Positions 32,444-40,141 of a DNA stretch of 64,000 bases are shown in pieces (position 1 is the first letter of the stretch; the number at the start of each line of letters is the position of its first letter). Location: the NCBI RefSeq assembly GCF_900103985.1, contig NZ_FNIE01000009.1, positions 186,001 through 250,000 of the forward strand, in the 5' to 3' direction. The notes under the pieces are model-generated. The model did not search any database. It was not told the origin of the DNA and saw only the letters and a program-made list of their open reading frames with translations. Origin of the DNA: Actinacidiphila guanduensis (GTDB taxonomy: Bacteria > Actinomycetota > Actinomycetes > Streptomycetales > Streptomycetaceae). Both the position numbers and the translations under genes were made by a program.

Positions 32444-33448
32444 GTGTCGACTTCGAGCGCAACGACCCTGGACAGTCCCGTCCTGCGGGCGATCAGGACG
32501 CACACCCAGGCCGACAACCCCAGCTCGTTCCTCGCCCTCAACTCCGGGAACAGCGTCTTCACCGTGCCCGGCGCCGACGGCGTGGCCGTCTACCGCCGCA
32601 CGGGGAAGTACCTCGTCCAGTTCGGCGGCCCGTTCGCCGACCCCGGCTCCTACGGCCGGCTGCTGCAGGGGCTGCGGGAGTACGCCCGCTCCGAGGGGCT
32701 GCAGCTCGTCTCCGTCCAGCTGCAGCGCCCGGACGCGGAGATCTACCGGGAGGCCGGTTTCACGGTCAACCAGATAGGCGCCTCCTGGGCGGTGCACCTG
32801 CCCGACTTCACCCTGCGCGGCACCCGCTTCATGCAGCTGCGCAACAAGATCTCCCGCGCCCTGCGCAACGGCCTGAAGGTCCAGGAGGTTGCCGCCGACG
32901 CCTGGCAGGACGCCCTGAACGAGATCGACTCCGCCTGGCTGGTCTCCAAGGGCGAGCACGCCCGCCCGCTGGAGTTCCTGGTGGGCCAGATCGGCGGCCC
33001 GGCCCAGGAGCACCGCCGGCTGTTCGTCGGCACCATCGACGGCACCCCGGTCAGCTACATCTCCTACTCGCCGGTCTACGGCAGCCGGGCGGGGTGGATG
33101 CACGACCTGAGCCGGCGCATCCCCGGCGGCTCGCCGGGCCTGATGGAGGCGATCAACGCCGCGGCGATCGAGACCTTCGTCGCCGAGGGCGTGGAGTGGC
33201 TGCACTTCGGCTTCACGCCGTTCACCGGCCTCGCCGAGGAGAACGAACTGCCCGGCCGCAGCCCCTCGTTCCAGTGGCTGATGCACTTCCTGTGGGCCGA
33301 GGGCGAGGCCCTGTACCCGGCCCAGTCCCAGCTCGACTACAAGGAGAAGTGGGCGCCGCACGCGGTGCTGCCGGAGTACGTGGCCTTCGACGGCCCGGCC
33401 TCCATCGCCTCCTTCGCCCACATCTTCCGCGCCTGCAACGCGTTCTGA
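32444..33448 (+). CDS. Seryl-tRNA-dependent transferase, DUF2156/MprF-C-like, VlmA-like
   Basis: The 334-residue GNAT/FemX-fold protein resembles the cytosolic domain of lysyl-phosphatidylglycerol synthase. Family features include NPSSFLALNSGNSVFTV near the N terminus, then VAVYRRTGKYLVQFGGPFAD, LRNKISRALRNGLKV, and the C-terminal EGVEWLHFGFTPF and NAFLWAEG-like segments. VlmA of valanimycin belongs to this group and moves serine from Ser-tRNA to a hydroxylamine oxygen. The presence of SerRS, N-hydroxylase and VlmB/VlmO-like genes supports that role. GTG 32444 has AAGGAAGGA upstream. It is divergent from the tRNA-like gene, 176 bases away. Confidence 0.85.
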   Translation: MSTSSATTLDSPVLRAIRTHTQADNPSSFLALNSGNSVFTVPGADGVAVYRRTGKYLVQFGGPFADPGSYGRLLQGLREYARSEGLQLVSVQLQRPDAEIYREAGFTVNQIGASWAVHLPDFTLRGTRFMQLRNKISRALRNGLKVQEVAADAWQDALNEIDSAWLVSKGEHARPLEFLVGQIGGPAQEHRRLFVGTIDGTPVSYISYSPVYGSRAGWMHDLSRRIPGGSPGLMEAINAAAIETFVAEGVEWLHFGFTPFTGLAEENELPGRSPSFQWLMHFLWAEGEALYPAQSQLDYKEKWAPHAVLPEYVAFDGPASIASFAHIFRACNAF

Positions 33449-33468
33449 CCCGGAAAGGAGCACCCGTC

Positions 33469-33684
33469 ATGACCGCACAGCCCGAAGCACAGGCCGAAAC
33501 GAAGGCCGACGCGCAGCCCGGCCCTGATGCCGGCAGCGATGCCCGCAGCACCGACGAGCTCAAGCACGCCCTCGTGGAGTCGCTCATGGGGGTGATCGGC
33601 GCCCCCGACGACGAGGGGGCGGCCTCGAACGCCGCGGCCCTCATCGCGACGCTGGACGCCCGGCTGGCCGCGGAGGCCGCGTAA
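33469..33684 (+). CDS. Small acidic protein of unknown function
   Basis: A 71-residue Ala- and Asp-rich protein (TAQPEAQAETKADAQPG..., ending LIATLDARLAAEAA), with a disordered first half and a predicted helix from about residue 27 (TDELKHALVESLMGVIG). ATG has aaaggag nine bases upstream and follows the VlmA-like gene by 20 bases, so it is co-transcribed. It has no Cys or obvious core-peptide features. It may be a partner or stabiliser of the transferase; I do not recognise the family. Confidence 0.7.
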   Translation: MTAQPEAQAETKADAQPGPDAGSDARSTDELKHALVESLMGVIGAPDDEGAASNAAALIATLDARLAAEAA

Positions 33685-33692
33685 CACACCCA

Positions 33693-33723
33693 GGGGGGCG
33701 CCGGGTCCGTCCCCGCGCCCCCC
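33693..33723. terminator. Terminator between convergent transferase operon and SARP gene
   Basis: A perfect 9-bp stem, ggggggcgc with gcgcccccc, begins nine bases after the small-protein stop. A larger alternative pairing extends to 33746. It separates the plus-strand unit from the second SARP gene. Confidence 0.65.
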
Positions 33724-33767
33724 ATGTGCCTCCCCCGGCGCCCCCTGCGGCAGGTGGCGCCCCGCGC

Positions 33768-34595
33768 TCAGATCGCCGAGCGCAGCGGTATCCCGTGGCC
33801 CTCGTACAGGGCCGCCGCGGGTTCCAGGTCCAGCGCCGGGTCGGCCGCCAGCATCGCCTGGTAGAGCCGGCTCACCCGCGCGGTCGGCTCGATGCCCAGC
33901 TCCGAGACGAGCGTGCCGCGCAGCCGCTGGTAGGTCTGCAGCGCCTGCCAGACCCGCCCCGAGCGGTACTGCGCCAGCATGAACTGGGCGTGCAGCCCCT
34001 CGTGCAGCGTGTGCTGGGCCACCAGCGCGGCCAGCTCGCTGAGCACCTGCGCGTGCCGCCCCAGCCGCAGGTCCGCGCCGATCCGGCTCTCCAGCGCGCT
34101 GAGCCGGGCCTCCTCCAGGCGCAGCACCTCGATCTCCAGCACCAGCCCGGCCTTGACGTCCACCAGCGCCGGCCCCTGCCACAGCGCCAGCGCCTGGCCG
34201 AGCAGGTCGGAGGCGGCCCAGAAGTCGCCCGCCTCGTAGGCGGCCTGGCCCAGCTCCCGGAGCCGGTCGAACTCCATGGCGTCCACCTCGCCCGGCTGGA
34301 TGTCCAGCCGGTAGCCGCCGTGCCGGGTGGACAGCACCTCCTTGGCGCCGGCCGCGCCGTCGGCCACGGCCCGGCTCAGCAGCCGCCGTAGCTGGAGGAT
34401 GTAGGTCTGCAGGGTGGTCGGGGCGCTGCGCGGCGGCCGGTCGCCCCAGATCTCCTCCATCAGCGTCGGTACGGGCACCACGCCGTTCGCCCGCAGGGCG
34501 AGCAGTGCCAGAATCTGCCGCGGCTTGCCGGCAGTCGGGACGATGGACGCGTGCTGTTCCAGAGCTGTGAACGGACCCAGAAGCCTGATCTGCAC
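33768..34595 (-). CDS. SARP-family pathway activator (copy 2)
   Basis: The 275-residue protein has a winged-helix domain (about residues 1-100: MQIRLLGPFTALEQH, KPRQILALLALRANGVV, LQTYILQLRRLLSRAV, GGYRLDI) and a BTAD (about 105-255, ending LRGTLVSELGIEPTARVSRLYQAML). It is only moderately similar to the SARP at 4747, so the two probably recognise different or overlapping targets. GTG is the start, with GGAGG about ten bases upstream. It is divergent from the RiPP precursor gene and could control that unit, the azoxy operons, or both. Confidence 0.92.
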   Translation of the reverse strand: MQIRLLGPFTALEQHASIVPTAGKPRQILALLALRANGVVPVPTLMEEIWGDRPPRSAPTTLQTYILQLRRLLSRAVADGAAGAKEVLSTRHGGYRLDIQPGEVDAMEFDRLRELGQAAYEAGDFWAASDLLGQALALWQGPALVDVKAGLVLEIEVLRLEEARLSALESRIGADLRLGRHAQVLSELAALVAQHTLHEGLHAQFMLAQYRSGRVWQALQTYQRLRGTLVSELGIEPTARVSRLYQAMLAADPALDLEPAAALYEGHGIPLRSAI

Positions 34596-34941
34596 CGCTG
34601 ATCCGCCTCCTTCTCAAGAGTGGGAAGCCTGGCCTTGCGGTCTGAGGAGCGGGAAGCCTGGCCGGGGGAACGACTGCGGCGCCAAGGGCCGCGGTACGTC
34701 GCCAGTGCGTCGCCTCAAGCCTGAACAGCGTGGCGGGAATCCACCAGTGAGTTCTTCGTAACTCGGCCAGGAAATCCACCCGCCGCGACCCATGAGAAAC
34801 ACATGCCGGAAACGTGATGAACACACGTTCCACGCGCGTCACCGCTGAGCAGGATCATGGTCGCCCCACCCTTGCCCAGGCCAGATGCCGGCCACGCGCC
34901 GGCACGTTCGTCCACACGTACCGATCCGTAGGAGCAGACCT
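34596..34941. promoter_or_regulatory. Divergent promoter region with 13-bp direct repeat
   Basis: This is the 346-base gap between the second SARP gene and the RiPP precursor. The 13-bp sequence gggaagcctggcc occurs at 34622 and 34651, that is 29 bases apart, close to the SARP start, and could be an operator. The rest includes a less GC-rich stretch (34780-34850) typical of promoters. No clean -35/-10 pair can be named and no GTCAG heptamer array is present. Confidence 0.5.
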
Positions 34942-35211
34942 GTGAGCCTGACCGCTGCCGAGCCCGTGCCGGCGCCGACCTCCATCGCCGACGACCCGCG
35001 CTTCGTCGAACTGCTCGTGACCAGCGCGCTGGACCCGCGGCTCGCCGAGGCGTACGCGGCCGACCCGGCCGCCGTCCTCGCCTCCTTCGGCGTCACGGTG
35101 CCCGCCGGGGCCCCGCTGCCCGAACTGACCGCGGACGCCGCGGACGTCGAGGGGCTGGCCGACCCGGCCACGACGACCTTCTGCTGGGTCTGCGTGCGCG
35201 ACGACAAGTGA
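34942..35211 (+). CDS. TOMM/RiPP precursor peptide with nitrile-hydratase-like leader
   Basis: The 89-residue peptide has a leader that resembles the alpha-subunit-derived NHLP leader (DPRFVELLVTSAL, then DPAAVLASFGVTVPAGAPLPEL). It is followed by an acidic spacer (TADAADVEGLADPA) and a short C-terminal core, TTTFCWVCVRDDK. Cys81, Cys84 and Thr77-79 are candidate cyclodehydration sites, giving thiazoline or methyloxazoline rings. GTG 34942 has AGGAG nine bases upstream. Its stop overlaps the cyclodehydratase start (GTGA), so the two are coupled. An ordinary small protein is possible, but the coupling to a YcaO gene makes a RiPP substrate more likely. Confidence 0.8.
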   Translation: MSLTAAEPVPAPTSIADDPRFVELLVTSALDPRLAEAYAADPAAVLASFGVTVPAGAPLPELTADAADVEGLADPATTTFCWVCVRDDK

Positions 35212-37754
35212 CGCCCGACGACACGTCCGAGGCCCGGCCGCCGCGTATACGCGGCGGCCTGCTGGCGTTCCGGCGCCACCTCCGGGTCGAGGAGGTGCCG
35301 GGCCGCGGGACCTTCGTCCTGTCCGAGCGGGGCCTGCGGGTCCTGGCCGGCCGCAGCGTCGGCCGGCTGGCGGCGCTGCTCGACGGCACCCGCGACGTGG
35401 CGTCCGTGCTCCGCGACGCGGGGCCGGACACCGACGCGCGCGCCATCGGCGCGGACCTGACGGCCCTGATCACGGCCGGGGTCGTCGCCGCGCGCGACCC
35501 GGCGCGGCAGGGGACCGGGGCGGCCGCCGACCCCGCCGCGGCCGCGTACTGGGACGCCGCGGGACTGCCGGGCCCCACCGCCGGGGCCCGGATCGGCCTG
35601 ATCGTCACCGGCCGGTCCGACCCCGCCGCCGTCCGCGGCGAACTGGCCGCGCTCCAGGTCCCGTTGCTGCCCGAGCCCGGGGCCGGCCGCGGGGCCCCGC
35701 ACCGGCCCGGGCATCCCGCCCGCCCAGGCGCCGGGGACGCTCCGCGCCGGCAGCCCGGTGCCGGACTGCCGCGGGCGTCCGGGGACGCGTCCGCCGGGGC
35801 CGGCGAGGTGCACCCGGCGGGGGACGCCGTGCCGAGTGTTGGGCGCGAGCAGGACGCGGGGGTGCCGCGTCCGTCCGGGGGCGGTGCGGCCGCCGGTGCC
35901 GAGGGGCTGTGCCCGCCCGGGGACGCCGTGCTCGACATCGTCGTCTGCGACGACTACCTCGCCGCGCCGCTGCGGGACATCGACGCCGCCCACCGTGCCG
36001 CCGGGCGGCCGTGGCTGCTGGTGCGGCCGGGCGGCCCGGTGCTGTGGACCGGGCCGGTGCTCCGGCCCGGGCAGGGACCGTGCTGGTCGTGCCTGACGTA
36101 CTGGCTGCGCGAGCACCGCGCCGCCGAACGCGTCCTGCAGGACGCCCTCGGGCTCGCCGAGCCGCCCGCCCCGCCGGAGACCTCGCTGGCCGCCACCCGC
36201 TCGCTCGGGCTGCGCCTGGCCGCGCTGGAAGCCCTGAAATGGGCCGCGGGGCACAGCTACGAGGGCCCCGACGCGGTGCACACCCTGGACACCCTCACCC
36301 TGGAGGGCCGCCGGCACACCGTCACCCGCCGCCCGCAGTGCCCCGAGTGCGGCGACCCGTCGCTCGGCTCGCGGGCGGGCGCGCCCGTCGTCCTGGCCCC
36401 GCGCCCCAAGGGCTTCCGCGGCGCCACCGGCCACCGCGCGGTCGGCCCCCAGGAGGTGCTGGACCGCTACGGGCACCTGGTCAGCGACATCACCGGCCCC
36501 GTCGCCGAGCTGCGTCGCGCCCCGCACGGCCCGGCCGCCCTCAACGCCTTCGTCGCCGGCCACAACCTCGCGCTGACCGCGGGGACCTCGGGACCGGCCA
36601 CCGGCCTGCGGCAGTTCGCCGGCGGCAAGGGCACCACCGAGGCGGAGGCGCGGGCGGGCGCGCTGTGCGAGGCGCTGGAGCGCCGCTCAGGCGTCTTCGA
36701 CGGCACCGAACCGAAGGTGCGCGACACCCTGCGCGCGCTGGGCGCCGACGCCGTGCCGCCCAACGCCGTCCAGCTCTACGCCGAGCGGCAGTACCGCGAG
36801 CGGGCCGCCTGGAACCCGGGCCGGCCCGGGTACGAGCACGTCTGCGACCCGCTGCCCGCCGGCGAGCCGATCGACTGGTCGCCGGTGTGGTCGCTGACCG
36901 GGCGGCGCCACCTGCTGCTGCCCACCGCGCTGCTGTACTACGGCGTCCCGGACTCCGTCGCCGGCCGCCGCCACGCCCGCGCCGACTCCAACGGCTGCGC
37001 GGCCGGCAGCAGCCTGGAGGACGCCGTGCTCCAGGGCTTCCTCGAACTCGTCGAGCGGGACGCGGTCGCCCTGTGGTGGTACAACCGCACCCGCCAACCC
37101 GCCCTGGACCTCGACGCGTTCGGCGACCCCTGGCTGGCCGGGGTGCGCGACCTGCACGCGGGGCTGCACCGCGAGGTGTGGGCGCTGGACCTCACCGCGG
37201 ACCTCGGCATCCCCGTGGTCGCGGCCCTCTCCCGGCGCACCGACCGGCCGGCCGGCGCGGGCGAGGACATCGTCTTCGGCTTCGGCGCCCACCTCGACCT
37301 CGGCGTGGCGGTCCGGCGGGCCGTCGCCGAGATGAACCAGCTGGCGCCCGCGGTCGTCGACGCCCGCGCGGACGGCACCGGCTACGGCCTGGACGACCCC
37401 GCCGCCCTCGCCTGGTGGCGCGGTGCCACCACCGGAGGCCATCCCTACCTGCTGGCGGACCCCGAGGCGAAGCCGACCGGCCCCGGCGACCACCCGTTCC
37501 CCGTGCACGCCGACCTCAAGGACGACCTGGACCTGATCACCGGCCTCGTCGCCGCGGCGGGCCTGGACCTGCTGGTGCTGGACCAGACCCGGCCGGACAT
37601 CGGGCTGCCGGTGGCCCGCGTCCTGGTGCCCGGGCTGCGGCCGTTCTGGCGCCGGCTCGCGCCCGGCCGGCTCTACGACGTCCCGGTCCGGCTCGGCCGC
37701 CTGGCGGCCACCACGGAGTACGACGCGCTCAATCCGCTCTCAATGTTCATTTAA
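35208..37754 (+). CDS. Fused E1-like/YcaO cyclodehydratase (TOMM C-D fusion)
   Basis: The 848-residue protein begins with a leader-binding winged-helix region (RGGLLAFRRHLRVEEVPG, about residues 10-85). An E1/ThiF-like domain follows, with zinc cysteines C292-C295 (CWSC) and C378-C381 (CPEC). The YcaO domain runs from about 400, with ATP-site segments GGKGTTEAEARAGALCEALER (from 472) and SNGCAAGSSLEDAVLQGFLELVERDA. Such enzymes cyclise Cys/Ser/Thr to azolines. The C terminus NPLSMFI lacks the usual PxPxP tail. Residues about 160-245 are a low-complexity Gly/Ala/Pro insertion with internal repeats. No flavin dehydrogenase is nearby, so rings may stay as azolines. Confidence 0.9.
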   Translation: MTPDDTSEARPPRIRGGLLAFRRHLRVEEVPGRGTFVLSERGLRVLAGRSVGRLAALLDGTRDVASVLRDAGPDTDARAIGADLTALITAGVVAARDPARQGTGAAADPAAAAYWDAAGLPGPTAGARIGLIVTGRSDPAAVRGELAALQVPLLPEPGAGRGAPHRPGHPARPGAGDAPRRQPGAGLPRASGDASAGAGEVHPAGDAVPSVGREQDAGVPRPSGGGAAAGAEGLCPPGDAVLDIVVCDDYLAAPLRDIDAAHRAAGRPWLLVRPGGPVLWTGPVLRPGQGPCWSCLTYWLREHRAAERVLQDALGLAEPPAPPETSLAATRSLGLRLAALEALKWAAGHSYEGPDAVHTLDTLTLEGRRHTVTRRPQCPECGDPSLGSRAGAPVVLAPRPKGFRGATGHRAVGPQEVLDRYGHLVSDITGPVAELRRAPHGPAALNAFVAGHNLALTAGTSGPATGLRQFAGGKGTTEAEARAGALCEALERRSGVFDGTEPKVRDTLRALGADAVPPNAVQLYAERQYRERAAWNPGRPGYEHVCDPLPAGEPIDWSPVWSLTGRRHLLLPTALLYYGVPDSVAGRRHARADSNGCAAGSSLEDAVLQGFLELVERDAVALWWYNRTRQPALDLDAFGDPWLAGVRDLHAGLHREVWALDLTADLGIPVVAALSRRTDRPAGAGEDIVFGFGAHLDLGVAVRRAVAEMNQLAPAVVDARADGTGYGLDDPAALAWWRGATTGGHPYLLADPEAKPTGPGDHPFPVHADLKDDLDLITGLVAAAGLDLLVLDQTRPDIGLPVARVLVPGLRPFWRRLAPGRLYDVPVRLGRLAATTEYDALNPLSMFI

Positions 37755-37844
37755 TCATTCGAGTACGGCTGGAAAGCCTCTCTGTCCGCAACCGGACTTC
37801 CCCTGGCGCATCCGTTCGTTTATCGCCGAACGTATTCTGCATCG

Positions 37845-39251
37845 ATGGACGATGCGACGGGGGCGTCGGCGGGCGGTGGCTACGGGCCCGCGGCCCAGGC
37901 TGAAGGCCATGACAACGATGACAACGATGATCGGGCGCAGCGGTACGCGGATGTCTCGCCACCGCGGTTCGCCCTTCTCATCCTCTGCGCGGTACTGGCC
38001 GGATTTCTGGTCCAGGTGTCCGTCAACCTCTACAGCGCCGGGGCGAACCGGACACAACTGATCACCGGCATCCTGTGTTTCACAGGAATATGCAGCATTC
38101 AGCTGCTGCACTCCCTTCCCGGCGGCTCCGGCCCGCGCCGCCGGGGCTTCGCCGCGACCCTGGGGATGCAGGCACTGCTCACCTTCCTGCCGATCGCGAT
38201 GCTGGGGGACACCTGGGGCGCCGCGGGCGGCTTCCTGGCCGCCTCCACCCTGCTGCTGATTCCGTATCCGCTCAACTGGCCGGTGTTCCTGCTGGTCGCG
38301 GCCGCGAACCCGGTGATCGCCGGCCTCCGCCACAACTCCGCGCCCTTCGTGGTCTACAGCGCCACGTCCACCCTCATCACCGGCCTGATGATCTACGGGA
38401 TCAGCCGCATGACCTGGCTGGTGTCCGAACTGCACCGCGCCCGCACACAGTTGGCCGCCATGGCGGTCTCCGAGGAGCGGCTCCGCTTCGCCCGCGATCT
38501 GCACGACCTCCTCGGCTACAGCCTCTCGGCGATCACGTTGAAGAGCGAAGTGGCGATTCGTCACATTCGTCACCGACATGAACAAGCCAAAGAAGAGCTG
38601 ACGTCGATCCTTGCCATCTCGCGCCAGGCACTCGCGGATGTCCGGCACGTTGCGCGCAGCTATCGCGACCTGTCGCTGGGCACCGAGCTGGAGACCTGCG
38701 TGGCGATGCTGGAGTCGGCCGCGATCGAGGCGGTCGCCCACGTGGCCGCGCCGCTGCCGGAGGGGCAGACCAGCACCATCCTGGCGACCGTGCTGCGCGA
38801 GGCGGTGACCAACATGCTGCGGCACAGCAAGGTCCAGCACTGCGTGATCCGGCTGACCCGCAACGCCGACGCGCGCATCCGGCTGTCCATCGTCAACGAC
38901 GGCACCGGCATGGAGGACCACGAGGGGGAGTTCACCGTGCCGGTCCCGCAGGCCCGCTCCGACAGCAGCGGCCTGGCCAACCTGGAGGCCCGCCTTGCGG
39001 CGGTCGGCGGCACCCTGTCGGCGGGGCTGCGGCCCGACGGGCGGTTCGAGGTGGTGGCCGAGGTGCCCGCGGTGGTTCCGCCGCCCCCGGAGCAGCCGGC
39101 GGACGGCGGCGCTCCCGCGGACTGCCCGCCCGCTCAGGCGCCGGGCCCGGACGGCCGCGCCGGTGCGCCGGCCGCCCCCCGGCTGTGGCTCAAGGCAGCC
39201 AGCCGGCAGCCTGGGCGATGCGAATCGCGTCGACCCGGTTCCGCGCGTTGA
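37845..39251 (+). CDS. Sensor histidine kinase (HisKA_3/NarL type)
   Basis: The 468-residue protein has four to six membrane segments in its first 180 residues (LLILCAVLAGFLVQVSVNLY, QALLTFLPIAML and others). The dimerisation helix carries His220 in FARDLHDLLGYSLSAITLK. An HATPase_c domain follows, with VLREAVTNMLRHSK and a GLANLEARL G-box. There is a Pro/Ala-rich tail of about 60 residues. Its partner is the convergent response regulator, whose 3' end it overlaps by 62 bases. It may sense a membrane or lipid signal for the RiPP or azoxy genes; the signal is unknown. Confidence 0.92.
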   Translation: MDDATGASAGGGYGPAAQAEGHDNDDNDDRAQRYADVSPPRFALLILCAVLAGFLVQVSVNLYSAGANRTQLITGILCFTGICSIQLLHSLPGGSGPRRRGFAATLGMQALLTFLPIAMLGDTWGAAGGFLAASTLLLIPYPLNWPVFLLVAAANPVIAGLRHNSAPFVVYSATSTLITGLMIYGISRMTWLVSELHRARTQLAAMAVSEERLRFARDLHDLLGYSLSAITLKSEVAIRHIRHRHEQAKEELTSILAISRQALADVRHVARSYRDLSLGTELETCVAMLESAAIEAVAHVAAPLPEGQTSTILATVLREAVTNMLRHSKVQHCVIRLTRNADARIRLSIVNDGTGMEDHEGEFTVPVPQARSDSSGLANLEARLAAVGGTLSAGLRPDGRFEVVAEVPAVVPPPPEQPADGGAPADCPPAQAPGPDGRAGAPAAPRLWLKAASRQPGRCESRRPGSAR

Positions 39252-39798
39252 GCTTGGTGACGATCGTGGACAGGTAGTTGCGCACGGTGCCGGCCGACAG
39301 GAACAGCGTCGAGGCGATCTCCCCGACCTCCGCGCCCTGGGCGGCCAGCCGCAGCACCTCGGTCTCCCGGTTGGTCAGCGGGTTCTGCGCGTGGTCCCAG
39401 GCGGCCAGCACCAGCTCGGGGTCCACCACCCGCTCGCCGGCGCTCACCTTCCTTATGGCGCTGGCCAGTTGCTCCGGCGGCGCGTCCTTCAGCAGGAAGC
39501 CCGACACCCGGGCGGCCAGCGCCCGCTGGAGCAGCCCCGGGCGGCCCAGGCTGGTCAGGATGAGCGTGCCGCAGGAAGGCAGCAGCTCGTGCAGTGACGT
39601 GGCAGCCGACAAGCCGTCGGTCCCCGGCAGGTCGATGTCGAGTACGGCGATGTCCGGCCGGCACTCCAGTGCCGTGGACACCACCCGGTCGCCGTGGTCG
39701 ACCTCGGACACCACTTCGATGTCCGGCTCCATCGACAGCAGAGCGACCAGCGCGCCGCGGACCATGTTCATGTCCTCGGCAAGCAGCACGCGGATCAT
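39190..39798 (-). CDS. NarL/FixJ-family response regulator
   Basis: The 202-residue protein has a receiver domain with the phosphoacceptor Asp54 (AVLDIDLPGTDG), Thr/Ser in LILTSLG and Lys in GFLLKDAP. A LuxR-type helix-turn-helix follows (LTNRETEVLRLAAQGAEVGEIASTLFLSAGTVRNYLS). ATG 39798 (MIRVLLAEDMN) has GAAGGGGA upstream and matches the family start. It is cognate to the convergent kinase; the 62-base tail overlap means the mRNAs could form a short sense-antisense duplex. Targets are unknown. Confidence 0.93.
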   Translation of the reverse strand: MIRVLLAEDMNMVRGALVALLSMEPDIEVVSEVDHGDRVVSTALECRPDIAVLDIDLPGTDGLSAATSLHELLPSCGTLILTSLGRPGLLQRALAARVSGFLLKDAPPEQLASAIRKVSAGERVVDPELVLAAWDHAQNPLTNRETEVLRLAAQGAEVGEIASTLFLSAGTVRNYLSTIVTKLNARNRVDAIRIAQAAGWLP

Positions 39799-40141
39799 GA
39801 GTCCCCTTCGCCCCGGTGGGCCGGGTCCCCCGTATGTCCCCGGCGCGAGCAACCGTACCCTCCAGCTCTACGGCCGCAAAGCGTCGGCGCTCATCGCACG
39901 GATGGCGCGCGCACCAGGCGTCACACGCCTTTCGGCGACGGTTCGCGCCCCCGGAACGCCGCCGCAAGCCGGTGTTCGGCTGCCGTCCGTCGCCGCGCCG
40001 CCCGCGGCGGCACGACGCGCCCACCGCACCGGAGGCAGAGCGTCCGGGCGCACCGGGACAGGACCTGGGAAGTCCTCGGGGAACCGGGAGGATCCGGCGG
40101 GAATCCGGCGGGAGCGCCCGCGGGAACCGGCGGGGAAGGGG
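39799..40141. other. Intergenic region without recognisable gene
   Basis: These 343 bases lie between the response-regulator start and the stop of the AMP ligase gene, both on the minus strand. The GC-rich sequence includes short tandem motifs near 40085-40135 (variants of gaaccggcggg). It must hold the response-regulator promoter, but no clear hexamers, coding potential or hairpin terminator is visible. Confidence 0.5.

Noticed and set aside
32444..33448. VlmA-like protein as a peptide aminoacyl-tRNA ligase acting on the RiPP precursor
   Set aside because: Such ligases belong to the lanthipeptide dehydratase-like family, not to the DUF2156/FemX fold, and the gene is in a different transcription unit from the precursor.
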